A stretch of 59,493 nucleotides of DNA, taken from positions 1 to 59,493 of the forward strand of contig JACRFZ010000068.1 in assembly GCA_016212515.1 (NCBI GenBank), given 5' to 3'. Both the position numbers and the translations under genes were made by a program. The DNA comes from Candidatus Melainabacteria bacterium. Its GTDB lineage: Bacteria > Cyanobacteriota > Vampirovibrionia > Obscuribacterales > Obscuribacteraceae. This document shows, in pieces, positions 1 to 8,701 of this stretch. The notes beneath the pieces are model-generated. The model made no database searches. It was given only the letters and a program-made list of their open reading frames with translations, and was not told where the DNA came from. Position 1 is the first letter of the stretch. Each line of letters starts with the position of its first letter.

Positions 1-1
1 A

Positions 2-256
2 GGCATCAGGTTGTCAGATGGTGTTACGCGGCCGGCAAAAGTTCGCAAAATTTCTGCTAATTCTCATGCCACAACCTTTGAAATGCAGCTCTACGAAGGG
101 CGAAACAGGCAAATCAGGCGTATGTGTGCCGCTCTTGGTTATGATGTTAATCGTTTGGTCAGGGTTGCCATTGGTGGGTTACAATTGAGGCAGTTGCCGC
201 CTGGAAAATGGCGTCGCCTGACTGATAGTGAGATATCCACTCTGTATCGGTCTTGA
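2..256 (+). CDS. RsuA/RluB-family 16S/23S rRNA pseudouridine synthase, C-terminal part
   Basis: Only the C-terminal ~84 residues are inside the window; the frame is open to the left edge and the gene starts upstream. The visible part carries the family signature EGRNRQIRRMCAALGYDV followed by an LVRVAIGGL segment and a G-x-W-R-x-L tail, the typical end of RsuA/RluB/RluE enzymes that isomerise one uridine in rRNA to pseudouridine during ribosome assembly in the cytoplasm. The catalytic Asp lies upstream and cannot be checked. It is followed after 43 bp by a RodZ-like gene in the same direction. Family is secure; which member (RluB is most usual in this gene form) is not decided. Confidence 0.88.
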   Translation, partial: GIRLSDGVTRPAKVRKISANSHATTFEMQLYEGRNRQIRRMCAALGYDVNRLVRVAIGGLQLRQLPPGKWRRLTDSEISTLYRS

Positions 257-299
257 GGTAAATCTGGAAAGCCGATTTTTATAAGGACCGGTCATCGCG

Positions 300-1385
300 G
301 TGAGCACTGCCACAATGTCTTTAGAGCAAGTAGGTCAGAAACTAAAAGCAGCACGGGAAGCCCAGAATCTTTCTTTGGGCCAGGTTTATGACCGAACCAG
401 AATTCCAACCAACCACCTGGAAGCCATTGAGTTTGGCCGTGTGGATGACCTGCCCGAGCCGGTTTATGTGGCCGGCTTCATCAAGCGCTATGGCGATATG
501 CTCGGTTTGTCCGGTCAGGCTCTGGCTGATGAGTACAAACGTGCCGGCATGTCGGACGGACAGAACAAGCCTGGCATCTTTGGTATCGGTAAGGGGCGTG
601 AAGTTCCGCCGCCTACGGTGAGCTATGTGGCTCCCACCCATGTTATTTCCGATGCCCCCAGTTTCACAAAAACCTTCTTCTATCCCAGCCTTCTTCTGGT
701 GGCCGTTTTGGCTTCCGTATGTGCTCTGGGATGGTGGCAGCAGTCCCAGCTTTCTCAACAAGATCCCGGTGTTTTGCAGTTACGTGACTCGGCTACCCGC
801 TTCAATGCTGCCGGTATGCAAGTAGCAGCCACCACCAGCCAACTGCCCAATGCCCAGGTGCCTGGTGTATTGCCGGCTTCCACTGGCAAGATCACGCTCT
901 CGGCCACTCAGCACGTCTGGGTTGAGGTGAAGTCTGTCTCATCCGGTTCAACAGTTTTCGTCGGTTATCTCGAATCAGGCGACAAGCGCGATTTCGAAGA
1001 TGCCCAGGGGCTCACCGTGGTGGCCGGCAATGGCGCATCCTTGAGCGTTACCGACTATCTGGGTAAAACTGAAGTCTTCGGACCTGCTGGTCGTCGGAAG
1101 GAAGCCACCTTCACACCGCCTCAAGCGGCCACAAGCACCCAGGTGGCTGCCGGTGATCAGGCTCAGTCTTCTACCACAACCACCACCGTCAAGCCTGTTA
1201 CAAATGTAAAGAGGACGATTTCGCTACGTCGTTCCAGCTCGGATGGCGCCCCAGTCAGCGAAAGACGCCATCGTCGCCTCGATGACGGCGGCACCCGCGA
1301 CATCCCCGGAGTGTCCTCCGGCGGTGGCGCACGATCTATAGATGTACCTTACCGCTACAATGATGGTCGCCTGGATAACGACTAG
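300..1385 (+). CDS. RodZ-like helix-turn-helix membrane protein with DUF4115 domain
   Basis: 361 residues. N-terminal Cro/C1-like HTH (about residues 8-75, containing VGQKLKAAREAQNLSL), a basic/Pro-rich linker, one transmembrane segment around residues 124-145, then a periplasmic beta-rich DUF4115-type domain (about 195-270; VWVEVKSVSSGSTVFVGYL) and a Ser/Thr/Arg-rich disordered tail. This is the RodZ architecture, a cytoskeletal partner of MreB in cell shape. No mreB is in the window, so the shape role is by family only. The GTG start at 300 has AAGGACC about 10 bases upstream; an in-frame ATG at 315 is an alternative. It lies 18 bp before rimO and probably shares its transcript. Confidence 0.85.
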   Translation: MSTATMSLEQVGQKLKAAREAQNLSLGQVYDRTRIPTNHLEAIEFGRVDDLPEPVYVAGFIKRYGDMLGLSGQALADEYKRAGMSDGQNKPGIFGIGKGREVPPPTVSYVAPTHVISDAPSFTKTFFYPSLLLVAVLASVCALGWWQQSQLSQQDPGVLQLRDSATRFNAAGMQVAATTSQLPNAQVPGVLPASTGKITLSATQHVWVEVKSVSSGSTVFVGYLESGDKRDFEDAQGLTVVAGNGASLSVTDYLGKTEVFGPAGRRKEATFTPPQAATSTQVAAGDQAQSSTTTTTVKPVTNVKRTISLRRSSSDGAPVSERRHRRLDDGGTRDIPGVSSGGGARSIDVPYRYNDGRLDND

Positions 1386-1403
1386 CTAGTAGAGGTACTG
1401 TAG

Positions 1404-2774
1404 ATGCGCAACCCCAAAATAGGGGTGGTTTCACTTGGCTGTCCAAAGAATGCCACTGACACGGAAGTGATGCTCGGGCTTTTGAACAAAGCCGGGTTTG
1501 AAGTCACCTTTGATAATGACGAAGCGCAGATGTGCCTCGTCAATACTTGCTCGTTTATAGGCGATGCCCGCAAAGAGTCGGTGCGCACCCTGGTGGAACT
1601 GGCTGATCAGGGTAAAGAGCTTATCATTGCCGGCTGTCTGGCCCAGCACTTCAAGGAAGAATTGCTTACCGAGATACCGGAAGCGAGAGCCATTGTGGGA
1701 ACCGGTGATATCACCAAGATTGTTGATGTAATTACTTCCATTGCCAGAGATTCTTCGTTGCGCGTGGTGGAAGTAAGCGATGTTCCAAACAACTACGATG
1801 ATGAAGTCTTGCCGCGTATGCAGACCGGTGTTGGTGCTTCCGCCTATTTGAAAATTGCCGAAGGCTGTGATCATGCCTGCTCTTTTTGCATCATTCCGCA
1901 ATTGCGCGGTAAGTTCCGTTCCCGTTCCATCGAGTCTTTGGTGAAGGAAGCGCGCATGCTGGTGCATGGCGGCGTGAAAGAAATTATTCTGGTTTCGCAA
2001 GATTCCAGTTATTACGGTCTCGATATCTATAACCGCATGGCCTTGCCGGAATTGCTCGAAGCTCTGCACGAAATTGAAGAGCTGGACTGGATCCGCATCA
2101 TGTACTGTTATCCCACTGAAACGAACCGGGCCTTGCTTGAAACCATGGCTCGCCTGCCCAAAGTTGTTAAGTACGTGGATATTCCCCTCCAGCACTCCCA
2201 TCCCGATGTGCTGGCGGCCATGGCCAGACCCAAGCATCCGGAGAAAGTCATGGACCTTATCCGTGAATGTCTGCCGGGAGTAAAAATTCGCTCTACCTTT
2301 ATCGTCGGATTTCCCGGCGAAACAGAAGAACACTTCCAGCACCTCTACGACTTCATTGAGCGCTATCGCTTTGACCGTCTGGGAGTATTTACTTACTCCA
2401 AGCAGATGGAAGTACCAAGCGGTCATATGAGCGATCAGTTGCCCGAGAAGGTAAAGAAAGCGCGCCAGAAGCGCATTATGCAACTTCAGCACGGCATCTC
2501 TCTATCACTCAACGAAGCCATGGTTGGCACAACCATTCCCGTTCTGGTTGAAAGTTTCGATGAGCGCAAACGTCTCTATATCGGGCGCAGCCAGTGGGAT
2601 GCTCCCGGTATCGATAACCAGGTCTACATCAGAGAAGGCGAACATGATGTCTTCATGGCCGAGGTCAATAATGTGCTGGTGGAAGAAGCCAGACCCTATG
2701 ATCTCTATGGTGTCGCCTGTGGTGAGGAGTCATTGAAAGAGCTAATGACTACCACTGCTAAAGCAGCTAAATAA
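1404..2774 (+). CDS. rimO: Ribosomal protein S12 methylthiotransferase RimO
   Basis: 456 residues, standard length. Order: N-terminal UPF0004 (MTTase) domain starting IGVVSLGCPKNATDTEVM with the conserved Cys residues (SLGC, VNTC, AGCLA) for one 4Fe-4S cluster; radical-SAM domain with CDHACSFCIIP (CxxxCxxC) for the second cluster; C-terminal TRAM-like region. RimO adds a methylthio group to the beta-carbon of an Asp in ribosomal protein S12 using SAM and two Fe-S clusters. The SLGCPKN start distinguishes it from MiaB, whose N-terminus reads differently. ATG start, 18 bp after the RodZ-like gene. Confidence 0.96.
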   Translation: MRNPKIGVVSLGCPKNATDTEVMLGLLNKAGFEVTFDNDEAQMCLVNTCSFIGDARKESVRTLVELADQGKELIIAGCLAQHFKEELLTEIPEARAIVGTGDITKIVDVITSIARDSSLRVVEVSDVPNNYDDEVLPRMQTGVGASAYLKIAEGCDHACSFCIIPQLRGKFRSRSIESLVKEARMLVHGGVKEIILVSQDSSYYGLDIYNRMALPELLEALHEIEELDWIRIMYCYPTETNRALLETMARLPKVVKYVDIPLQHSHPDVLAAMARPKHPEKVMDLIRECLPGVKIRSTFIVGFPGETEEHFQHLYDFIERYRFDRLGVFTYSKQMEVPSGHMSDQLPEKVKKARQKRIMQLQHGISLSLNEAMVGTTIPVLVESFDERKRLYIGRSQWDAPGIDNQVYIREGEHDVFMAEVNNVLVEEARPYDLYGVACGEESLKELMTTTAKAAK

Positions 2775-2849
2775 GCCGCTCTCTCAGGGGGCAGGTCGTC
2801 TCGACTGATGGAAGGTAAGTATGGCTTCCATTAAAGTCAGAAAGGGAAG

Positions 2850-4373
2850 TTACTTCTTCAGGGTTGGGCTCTTATCCGCACTCTGTTGGTCGATCAATTC
2901 TTTTAGACGCTCCAATCTCTTTGGTAGTTGATCGCGACCAAGAAACTGAGAAATCCTCGTCCCCGTGTTCAGCGCGGCGTTTGCCATGAACAGTTTCGGT
3001 CTGTCTTTCAACATGTGGAACCAATAACTGATTCGGAACCTGAGTGAGCGTCTGTACATTAGCTCGTAGATCATCTTGTCGAACGCTCTGAGAAGGTCTT
3101 CAGAACTTGGCAGTAAGGAGGCGCTGTCTTTTCTGAATAGAGCTGATCTGCCCTTGAAGTCAAAGTTTGCAATTGCTAATTGATACAGCTCTACTGATTT
3201 GCCAGCCGTTATCTTGCGATCGTAGAGTGCGAGCGCTCGTTTCCTTGCTTCCACACCATACGACTTGCGTTTTTTCTCATCGTTGAGCAGTTCTGTCAGG
3301 GCAGCGGCCAGCGCTGGAACATCTGCCGGAGGCACAATTGATCCAGACTCGCCATTGACGACATACTCTTTCATGCCACCAGATGAGGTGCCCAGCAAAG
3401 CGGTGCCTGATGAGATTGCCTCCAGGCAAGTAAGCGGAGCATTGTCATAGAGCGAAGGCAAAACGAAGATGTCTGCCGAGCGGAAATACTCCGGCATAGA
3501 GGCATGCGGCACCGGACCTGTGAACACGACATGCTCGGCACAGCCATTCTTTTCTAGTTCTTTTTTGAGTTCCGCAAGTACAGATTTGTTTCCACGCGCT
3601 GTTTTCGTATCGTTGCCGATGAAATAAAATTTGACAGCGGGCGATTTTCTTACTACTTCCGGAATTGCTTTGACAAGCTGGTATACGCCTTTTCGCTCTT
3701 CCAATCGTCCTACAAAAATTACTTTCAGATGCGAGTCGTCCGTTAGGGCCTTAGGACCATCGGGACAAAAGCGATTCGTATCGATCAATCCTCTTATGAC
3801 GACCATCTCATCGGCGTTAAATCCTACGGCGGAGCTCACATAATCGCCGAGATCCGAGCTCGGAGTGGTGACCACATCGGCAGTCAGCAGTGTCAAGCGT
3901 TCAATCAATCCCAGAAATTGATGATCGAATGCGTCATCAATCAAATGAAGCTTGTCGTCGATAAACTTGAAGTGTGGCGTATAAAGCCTTACTACCAGTG
4001 GGCAAAGTTTCGATAACGCTAGAAAAACTCCTTCACCAAACATCTCTGGAACTTCGACAATGTCGAACTTATTGACGGCATGGAGTTCCAGAAACTTGTT
4101 ATGCAACGCCCACAACGCCTTCAAAAGGCTGTGACTGTATGGCATCACAGACAGCAGCATTTGATATTGCTCCAGCGACTGGTCGCTGACCACTCGATGA
4201 ATTTTGATACCCTGGTAATCAATGACAGAGTTGGTGCCGTCGGCGGACAGTGAGATTACTTCCACTTCCTGACCGATTTCCTTCAGTCCCAGAGCCAAAT
4301 CATGCACAAACGTGCCAATGCCGCCCCAGCCCGTGTCTGGTGGAAACTCTCGTGATATAAGGCAAATTCTCAT
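2850..4373 (-). CDS. Glycosyltransferase family 4 (GT-B) protein
   Basis: 507 residues. N-terminal Rossmann half begins MRICLISREFPPDTGWGGIG with the Gly-rich loop of GT4 enzymes; C-terminal half holds VGRLEERKGVYQLVKAI and the E-x7-E region PSLYDNAPLTCLEAISSG that binds the nucleotide-sugar. A further ~120-residue C-terminal extension (after about 390) is rich in aromatic and basic residues and has no recognised domain. No transmembrane segment, so a cytoplasmic enzyme transferring a sugar to a glycan or lipid. Acceptor unknown. Converges on rimO with a 75-bp gap and starts next to the sparsely coded accessory stretch. Confidence 0.88.
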   Translation of the reverse strand: MRICLISREFPPDTGWGGIGTFVHDLALGLKEIGQEVEVISLSADGTNSVIDYQGIKIHRVVSDQSLEQYQMLLSVMPYSHSLLKALWALHNKFLELHAVNKFDIVEVPEMFGEGVFLALSKLCPLVVRLYTPHFKFIDDKLHLIDDAFDHQFLGLIERLTLLTADVVTTPSSDLGDYVSSAVGFNADEMVVIRGLIDTNRFCPDGPKALTDDSHLKVIFVGRLEERKGVYQLVKAIPEVVRKSPAVKFYFIGNDTKTARGNKSVLAELKKELEKNGCAEHVVFTGPVPHASMPEYFRSADIFVLPSLYDNAPLTCLEAISSGTALLGTSSGGMKEYVVNGESGSIVPPADVPALAAALTELLNDEKKRKSYGVEARKRALALYDRKITAGKSVELYQLAIANFDFKGRSALFRKDSASLLPSSEDLLRAFDKMIYELMYRRSLRFRISYWFHMLKDRPKLFMANAALNTGTRISQFLGRDQLPKRLERLKELIDQQSADKSPTLKK

Positions 4374-4755
4374 GATTGATGCTCAATAGCGCCATTACAT
4401 AGCTTAATGCTTTGCAATGGCGAGTATATGGGAATTGTTTCAGATTTCAGACCTGCTTCGTATAGGGAGTGCTAGTAGCCGACCCAATGGAGTTACTAAA
4501 AATAGAGGGTTTGCAATCATCCTGAAGGAAGAACATCACAAGATTCTGCCCAGTTCAGTAGGTTATGGCGAAACCATGAAGGCCGCTCATATAGAGGCTG
4601 GCTACAACCGAGTGCAGTCCCGAGAGGCAGGATTTAGGGAAATTAACAAACCATCTTAAAGCTGGCGGCGAAGCTCTAGTACTCAAGACAACAAAGGGCG
4701 TCAGAAGTCGAGGCTATGAAGTTTGGGACGAGAATGCGGAAAACTTTGGACGATT

Positions 4756-4790
4756 GCCTGGATGGACGTGTTGTTTTCGTCCATCCAGGC
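4756..4790 (+). terminator. Perfect 13-bp stem hairpin, terminator-like
   Basis: Arms at 4756-4768 (GCCTGGATGGACG) and 4778-4790 are exact inverted complements with a 9-base T-rich loop, followed on the + strand by TTTATATT. This has the shape of an intrinsic terminator, though the U tract is broken. No convincing gene precedes it, so it either ends an unrecognised transcript (perhaps the 80-codon frame at 4417-4659) or is a remnant of lost DNA. Confidence 0.45.
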
Positions 4791-4832
4791 TTTATATTGA
4801 GACGACTTTGAACCAGGTACACCAATAAAAGT

Positions 4833-4885
4833 CTCATCGGAATTGGCAAGTTGGCGGCTCAGCTAGAGGTGGTTCCCACTGACAG
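4833..4885 (+). repeat. Degenerate direct repeat, left copy
   Basis: About 53 bases starting CTCATCGGAATTGGCAAGTT and ending GTTCCCACTGACAG. It matches the segment at 6729-6782 over most of its length (start CTCATCGGAATTAGCGAGTT, end GTTCCCACGGACAG). The two copies lie in the same orientation on either side of the paired unknown genes at 5308 and 5728. Could be the ends of a decayed mobile element or a duplicated gene tail; no transposase is left. Confidence 0.6.
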
Positions 4886-5307
4886 AGAAAAATGGACCAC
4901 TTTTACACGAATCCACTCAGTGGACTTTCTGCTTCCACCGGCGCTTTGAGCTTTCAGCATCAATAAAGTCGTCAAATCGGCGAGATGCCTCTTTCTCTAT
5001 AGGTGATCCTCATGCAGGAAGATATTATAAATTAGCCGGGCAGAGACGGAGCCGCAGCAAAAAGGCTACAGTCAACGTCCCGTTGATCGGGGTGGCTGGT
5101 TGATCTATGGGCTCGTTCATGACCGGTGGAAGTTTTCGGGCAGATAAATCAATGTCAGTCTAGAGAACTGGGATAAAGGGGAATTGCCATTGCCAATCGG
5201 TCGCCGCCTCAGTCACAGTTTGGACACGCTTTCGTCACCAATCGGTTTGCCTTCAAGTTTAAGGTAGTTGCATGGGGTGAGGCAATCATTTTTCTTGAGG
5301 TTTTACT

Positions 5308-5715
5308 ATGCCATTTGAGATCCAAGCTGAGATTCCGGCTGAGATTAAAAGCAACGACAAAGTTACAGCAAAAGCCAAATCATTCGAACAAACCGACAGC
5401 AATCTATATGCAGATGCTTACGCAGACCTGCCTGTGACCAAAACCGCTGATAGAAGCTCTCTAGACCGCTGTGACCTTAGTTTGGCTGAAGATGCAGCAA
5501 AGGCACTCGATGATAACAGAAGACCTGATGCTTCCCAATTACTTCGTGCTTGCCTTGACCAATCTGCAGGTTTCATTAGCGTTTCACCTGATTATCAAAA
5601 GTTCGCCGAATCTATTTCCGCCGTTGAAATTAAGGGAAAAGGCTTGGACTTAACCTTGAAATATGGTTTGGGTCGTCGTGTGGCTTTCTATTTTGAAAGC
5701 GCCGAAATTAAATAG
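5308..5715 (+). CDS. Unknown protein with C-terminal domain shared with the next gene
   Basis: 135 residues, not recognised. The N-terminal ~60 residues are polar and probably disordered. The C-terminal ~75 residues (from about 61: EDAAKALDDNRRPDASQLL through the end SAEIK) align with the end of the following gene: A-x2-ALDD-x-R-x-PDA-x-QLL-x2-C, an aromatic/F segment, GLD-x2-L, and a final EIK. ATG start preceded by GAGG at good distance; the bases TTTACTATGC around the start recur at the next gene, so the two starts are duplicated as well. No signal peptide or membrane segment. Twelve bases separate it from the next gene, so they are cotranscribed. Function unknown. Confidence 0.72.
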   Translation: MPFEIQAEIPAEIKSNDKVTAKAKSFEQTDSNLYADAYADLPVTKTADRSSLDRCDLSLAEDAAKALDDNRRPDASQLLRACLDQSAGFISVSPDYQKFAESISAVEIKGKGLDLTLKYGLGRRVAFYFESAEIK

Positions 5716-5727
5716 GAGTGCTTTACT

Positions 5728-6696
5728 ATGCGATCTGAAATTCAAACTGATACAGCTCCTGAAGTTCACGGCAACGAAAATTCTTTATCTAGTGCTAGGT
5801 ACGCCAGTGACGCCAGTCACGCTCTCTATGCAGCTTCTTACGCCAGTTCGCCCGCAGCCCAGATGTCTCGGACGTTAAGCTTTCATTCTGTGCAAAGTGG
5901 AATTAGTTCATCCGAGCGCGACCGTAGCGAGCGTAATCGTAATCAGAGTCGCTCTGACAAAGGTGGTACTTCTAACGTCTCCGATGCTACAGACGTCAGC
6001 TCCTCCGATAAATTTAGCTATAGCGAATCTGATAGGGCTGCTTCCTACTGCGCTGGTGAACAATTGGCTAGAGATGGTAGACCTGAAACACCTGCTACGC
6101 TTAGTAGATTTCCTAAGGCTTTGGAATTGATCAAGAACGAGCTGCCAGATCTAGCTATGGAAGCCGCTCTTGAAGGCAAGACAAGCGTTATTGTATTGTT
6201 TGATGCTGAAAAGCGAGGAGGCGGTTCTGATCCAATAGTAGACGAGCAAATCCGTTTGGCTATTGCTGGTGTTGAAGCTCAAGGCTTCGGAGTTGAGCAG
6301 GTGTATATGCCGATAAATCCATGCGTCAAAGTTGCAACGATAAAGGCCTATTGGGACAGCGACCATCACCCCGAACTCGTTAAGGTCAATGCCGATGTTC
6401 TGAGGCAGCGGCGACTCGATGCTATTGCTGCCCGACCTCCAGAACCGGACCACTGCGCAGCGGTATATTCTCATGATGCCAGTGTTGCTCTTGATGATGG
6501 ACGCTTACCAGATGCCTTGCAACTTTTGCAAGATTGTGCTGCCGCGGCCAACTTCAAGGGCGATCCAGCGACCTTCAAGCGTTTCGTCCGTAGTATATAT
6601 AACGATGAGGACAAGCGAGATGGCTTGGATATGGAGCTGCATATGGGTAGTAGCTGGTTCAATGGTCAGTTTATTGATGGCTTTGAAATTAAGTAG
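5728..6696 (+). CDS. Unknown Ser-rich protein, larger paralogue of the preceding gene
   Basis: 322 residues, not recognised. Residues ~1-115 are Ser/Ala/Arg-rich low complexity with short SDASHALYAASYAS-like repeats. A middle block (about 125-230) looks globular, with SVIVLFDAEKRGGGSDPIVD and an Ile/Val-rich strand pattern. The last ~75 residues repeat the domain of the gene before (ALDDGRLPDALQLLQDC, then GLDMELHMG, ending FEIK). Ribosome site GGAG upstream of ATG. No export signal. Tandem duplication with domain accretion is the simplest reading. Lies between two copies of a ~53-bp repeat, which suggests the pair moved or was duplicated as a unit. Role unknown. Confidence 0.7.
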   Translation: MRSEIQTDTAPEVHGNENSLSSARYASDASHALYAASYASSPAAQMSRTLSFHSVQSGISSSERDRSERNRNQSRSDKGGTSNVSDATDVSSSDKFSYSESDRAASYCAGEQLARDGRPETPATLSRFPKALELIKNELPDLAMEAALEGKTSVIVLFDAEKRGGGSDPIVDEQIRLAIAGVEAQGFGVEQVYMPINPCVKVATIKAYWDSDHHPELVKVNADVLRQRRLDAIAARPPEPDHCAAVYSHDASVALDDGRLPDALQLLQDCAAAANFKGDPATFKRFVRSIYNDEDKRDGLDMELHMGSSWFNGQFIDGFEIK

Positions 6697-6728
6697 ACGC
6701 ATGCTCTTCAGCAGCTAGGCTGGATAAG

Positions 6729-6782
6729 CTCATCGGAATTAGCGAGTTTGCGGCTTCAGGTCTTGGTAGTTCCCACGGACAG
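6729..6782 (+). repeat. Degenerate direct repeat, right copy
   Basis: Right-hand partner of 4833-4885, same orientation, with the conserved blocks CTCATCGGAATT, AGTT-x-GCGGCT and GTTCCCAC-x-GACAG. It begins 32 bases after the stop of the larger paralogue and ends 7 bases before the next gene's stop codon on the other strand. Confidence 0.6.
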
Positions 6783-6789
6783 CAAATTT

Positions 6790-7119
6790 TCATTCATGCC
6801 GCCATTCATCGTGCCAATTGGTATGACTATGTATCCCTTCGACTTTGTTATTCCTAAGGTCAAAAGAAACACCCGTATTCATGAAGCCTTGTAGATAACA
6901 TAACGACTCACTGCCATCCGGCTTTTGAAGTGTAGAATCAGGATTTCCAAGTCTATTTAACAACTCAATTCGGCTCCACGAATGTATATTTGCTGCTTCC
7001 AGCCCCATTATGGTTCCGCATCTCAAGGCTGGCACATGGCGAAAAATAAACACACCTTGAGTTATGATAAGGAACGCGCTGGCGACGATCACGGCCATAA
7101 GTACTTTAAAAGTCCGCAC
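6790..7119 (-). CDS. Small secreted or membrane-anchored unknown protein
   Basis: 109 residues. Residues 6-27 form one hydrophobic segment (VLMAVIVASAFLIITQGVFI), a signal anchor or uncleaved signal. The remainder is about 80 residues with SRIELLNRLGNPDSTL, a pattern reminiscent of the small BamE/SmpA-like fold in which a helix is followed by LG-x-P; that likeness is weak. Three Cys residues are present (34, about 73 being the clearest). The GTG start at 7119 has GTGAGGT about 6 bases upstream on the minus strand, supporting translation. Converges on the 5728 gene with the right repeat between them. Function unknown. Confidence 0.55.
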   Translation of the reverse strand: MRTFKVLMAVIVASAFLIITQGVFIFRHVPALRCGTIMGLEAANIHSWSRIELLNRLGNPDSTLQKPDGSESLCYLQGFMNTGVSFDLRNNKVEGIHSHTNWHDEWRHE

Positions 7120-7566
7120 TCTTAGACCTCACAAAAAATGGATCGACGGTTTTATTAATGATAATAGCATTCTCGTTTGTATAGTAAGCCTCACGAGCTT
7201 GTGTCTGTCTGGGTTTTGGGACTTGTGTAGTTACGGATGTAGATGCTTGCTTGTGAGTGTTGGCAGCAGAGTCGCTTGCCTGTTCCCGTACTCACAGATG
7301 CTGTCTGGACAATTCCTCATAGAGGACGCAGCCTCTCCTGGTCTTTCGCTCGCACTTATCGAAGAAAACCTTAAACAGTATTCGCTAAGGCAATCGGCAA
7401 AACAAAAAAGATCAGATCGTTGCCAAACTGATCGAGGCGAAAAACGAAGTCCTATTTGCAAAAGTTTGACATGCCGTGACGTTCAAGTTTGCACACCAAG
7501 TACCGTGGCGGATGATAAGTTGGCACCAGTGGCTCGACCGCCATCTACTAATCGCAATGGTCTTAT
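7120..7566 (+). other. 447-bp stretch without a gene
   Basis: Open frames on both strands run through this stretch but show biased or repetitive composition without ribosome sites or a recognisable family. A short coherent phase near 7410-7470 (K-D-Q-I-V-A-K-L-I-E-A-K-N-E-V) ends in a stop and has no start, compatible with the tail of a decayed gene. Nothing else supported. Confidence 0.4.
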
Positions 7567-8067
7567 TCACAACCCCAGTTCTGAAAGTGATGGGTGGTCA
7601 TCTGGGCGGCGCCCAAGCGGCCAGTGAAATTTGCGTTCTGATTCTAAAATTGGCAAGTCGTTGATGCTTGCATGTCGAGCCTTCATCAAGCCCTGTTCAT
7701 CAAATTCCCAATTTTCATTGCCATACGATCGGTACCAATTCCCCGAATCATCGTGCCACTCGTAGGCGAAACGTACTGCGATCTTATTGCCAGTAAACGC
7801 CCACAGCTCTTTTATCAATCGGTAATCCAGCTCCTTGGTCCATTTGCGAGTCAGGAAAGCAACGATCGCCTCCCTTCCTGTGAGAAACTCAGAACGGTTT
7901 CGCCACTTTGAGTCTTGAGAGTAAGCCAGACAAACTCGTTCAGGGGTCCGTGAATTCCAGCCATCCTCGGCCAGACGAACTTTTTGAACAGCGCTTTCGT
8001 GGGTGAACGGTGGGACAGGTGGGTTCACTGAAGTATTTCCACTCCTCGATTTAGACTCTACGCACAC
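7567..8067 (-). CDS. DUF1348 / SnoaL-NTF2-like protein
   Basis: 166 residues, full family length. Conserved blocks run in the usual order: [20 protein letters not shown], a [14 protein letters not shown] segment, LTRKW, the [20 protein letters not shown] strand pair, [24 protein letters not shown] and the C-terminal [20 protein letters not shown]. This family has the cone-shaped NTF2-like fold; its members are cytoplasmic and mostly without assigned reaction. No signal peptide. It is the only intact, widely conserved gene in the 4.4-8.6 kb stretch and stands alone, so it may be transferred. Confidence 0.9.
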   Translation of the reverse strand: MCVESKSRSGNTSVNPPVPPFTHESAVQKVRLAEDGWNSRTPERVCLAYSQDSKWRNRSEFLTGREAIVAFLTRKWTKELDYRLIKELWAFTGNKIAVRFAYEWHDDSGNWYRSYGNENWEFDEQGLMKARHASINDLPILESERKFHWPLGRRPDDHPSLSELGL

Positions 8068-8668
8068 AGACCGAAGTGGCTGGAAGTCGTCGCAACGCGA
8101 AACGGCTACTGCTCTAGTTGTGCCACATGCAATTATTGATCGTCATTTTGCCACATGCTAAGTCGTTACACAATTGATGATGGGCTGATTTTCTTCTTTA
8201 TCTGTTTGCCAAATTGTAGGACAGATAATTTATCGCTTCCATCGAACGAATAACATAGCCTTAAGTCACCGCATTCATACACCAGGTCCACCTCCTTAAT
8301 TCCAGGCCCAATGCCTAGTCGTTGACTGGGGCGTTGCCTTTATACCTTTGAGCCAGTATCTTGACTGGAAAACCTTCCCCAAACGTGCGTGTTCTCATTC
8401 ACTCCGGTCCGATAAGGTATCTCATAGTTCTACATGTGCACGTGTAGACATTTTGTAGGCACAAGATCTTTCTACGAGCTCTCTAAGCCGCCGAGTGGGA
8501 GACGCAACTGATTTACTACGTTTTCGCCGCCGAGCCGAAAGGACCCCCTGAATCGAAGGGAAGACGACTGCAGAACTGCCGGAGGTTCTCCAGGCAAACC
8601 GGTTAAGAATCCGGCGCATTTGCTACCGGGGGAAGTTTGGCGGGCCTGGTTGGCTGGAGCGTGATATA
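8068..8668 (+). other. 601-bp stretch, mostly non-coding
   Basis: Apart from a frameshifted remnant on the minus strand (8166-8398) I find no gene. A 65-codon Arg-rich frame on the minus strand (8422-8619) has no ribosome site and odd composition. The part from about 8480 to 8640 is GC-rich with several short inverted complements and may fold as RNA, but I cannot match it to tmRNA, RNase P or another known RNA. Confidence 0.4.
8166..8398 (-). pseudogene. Frameshifted remnant of a small unknown gene
   Basis: On the minus strand an ATG at 8398 opens 27 codons (start MRTRTFGEGF) that stop at 8315; immediately beyond, a second phase continues as RLGIGPGIKEVDLVYECGDL and then a Lys-rich end with a stop at 8166. 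Joined across one shift, the two halves give a ~75-residue protein-like sequence. Alternatively the second half alone could be a 38-codon gene from a GTG (about 8282) that has AAGGAGGTG 8 bases upstream. Either way it is short and unrecognised. Confidence 0.35.
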
Positions 8669-8701
8669 TTGTCAGTAGGAACTTCTTTACCGGGTGTGCA
8701 T

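Larger units (their letters stand above)
4374..5307 (+). other. 934-bp stretch without a secure gene
   Basis: An open frame of 80 codons (4417-4659, ATG, no visible ribosome binding site) and an overlapping ATG-less open frame (about 4594-4829, another phase) are the only coding hints; neither resembles a family I know. The stretch holds a perfect 13-bp inverted repeat (4756-4790) and the left copy of a degenerate repeat (4833-4885). Beyond 4900 I see no organised gene, only fragments broken by stops. It looks like decayed mobile or accessory DNA. Confidence 0.5.

Noticed and set aside
4833..4930. IS21-like element end
   Set aside because: Some resemblance of the GTGGTTCCCACTGACAG region to IS element ends, but no transposase, inverted termini or target duplication could be found.
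7064..7627. 187-codon plus-strand frame
   Set aside because: Overlaps two better-supported minus-strand genes and resembles no family.
8422..8619. 65-codon Arg-rich frame on the minus strand
   Set aside because: No ribosome site, biased composition, lies in a GC-rich possibly structured stretch; no tmRNA or RNase P match.
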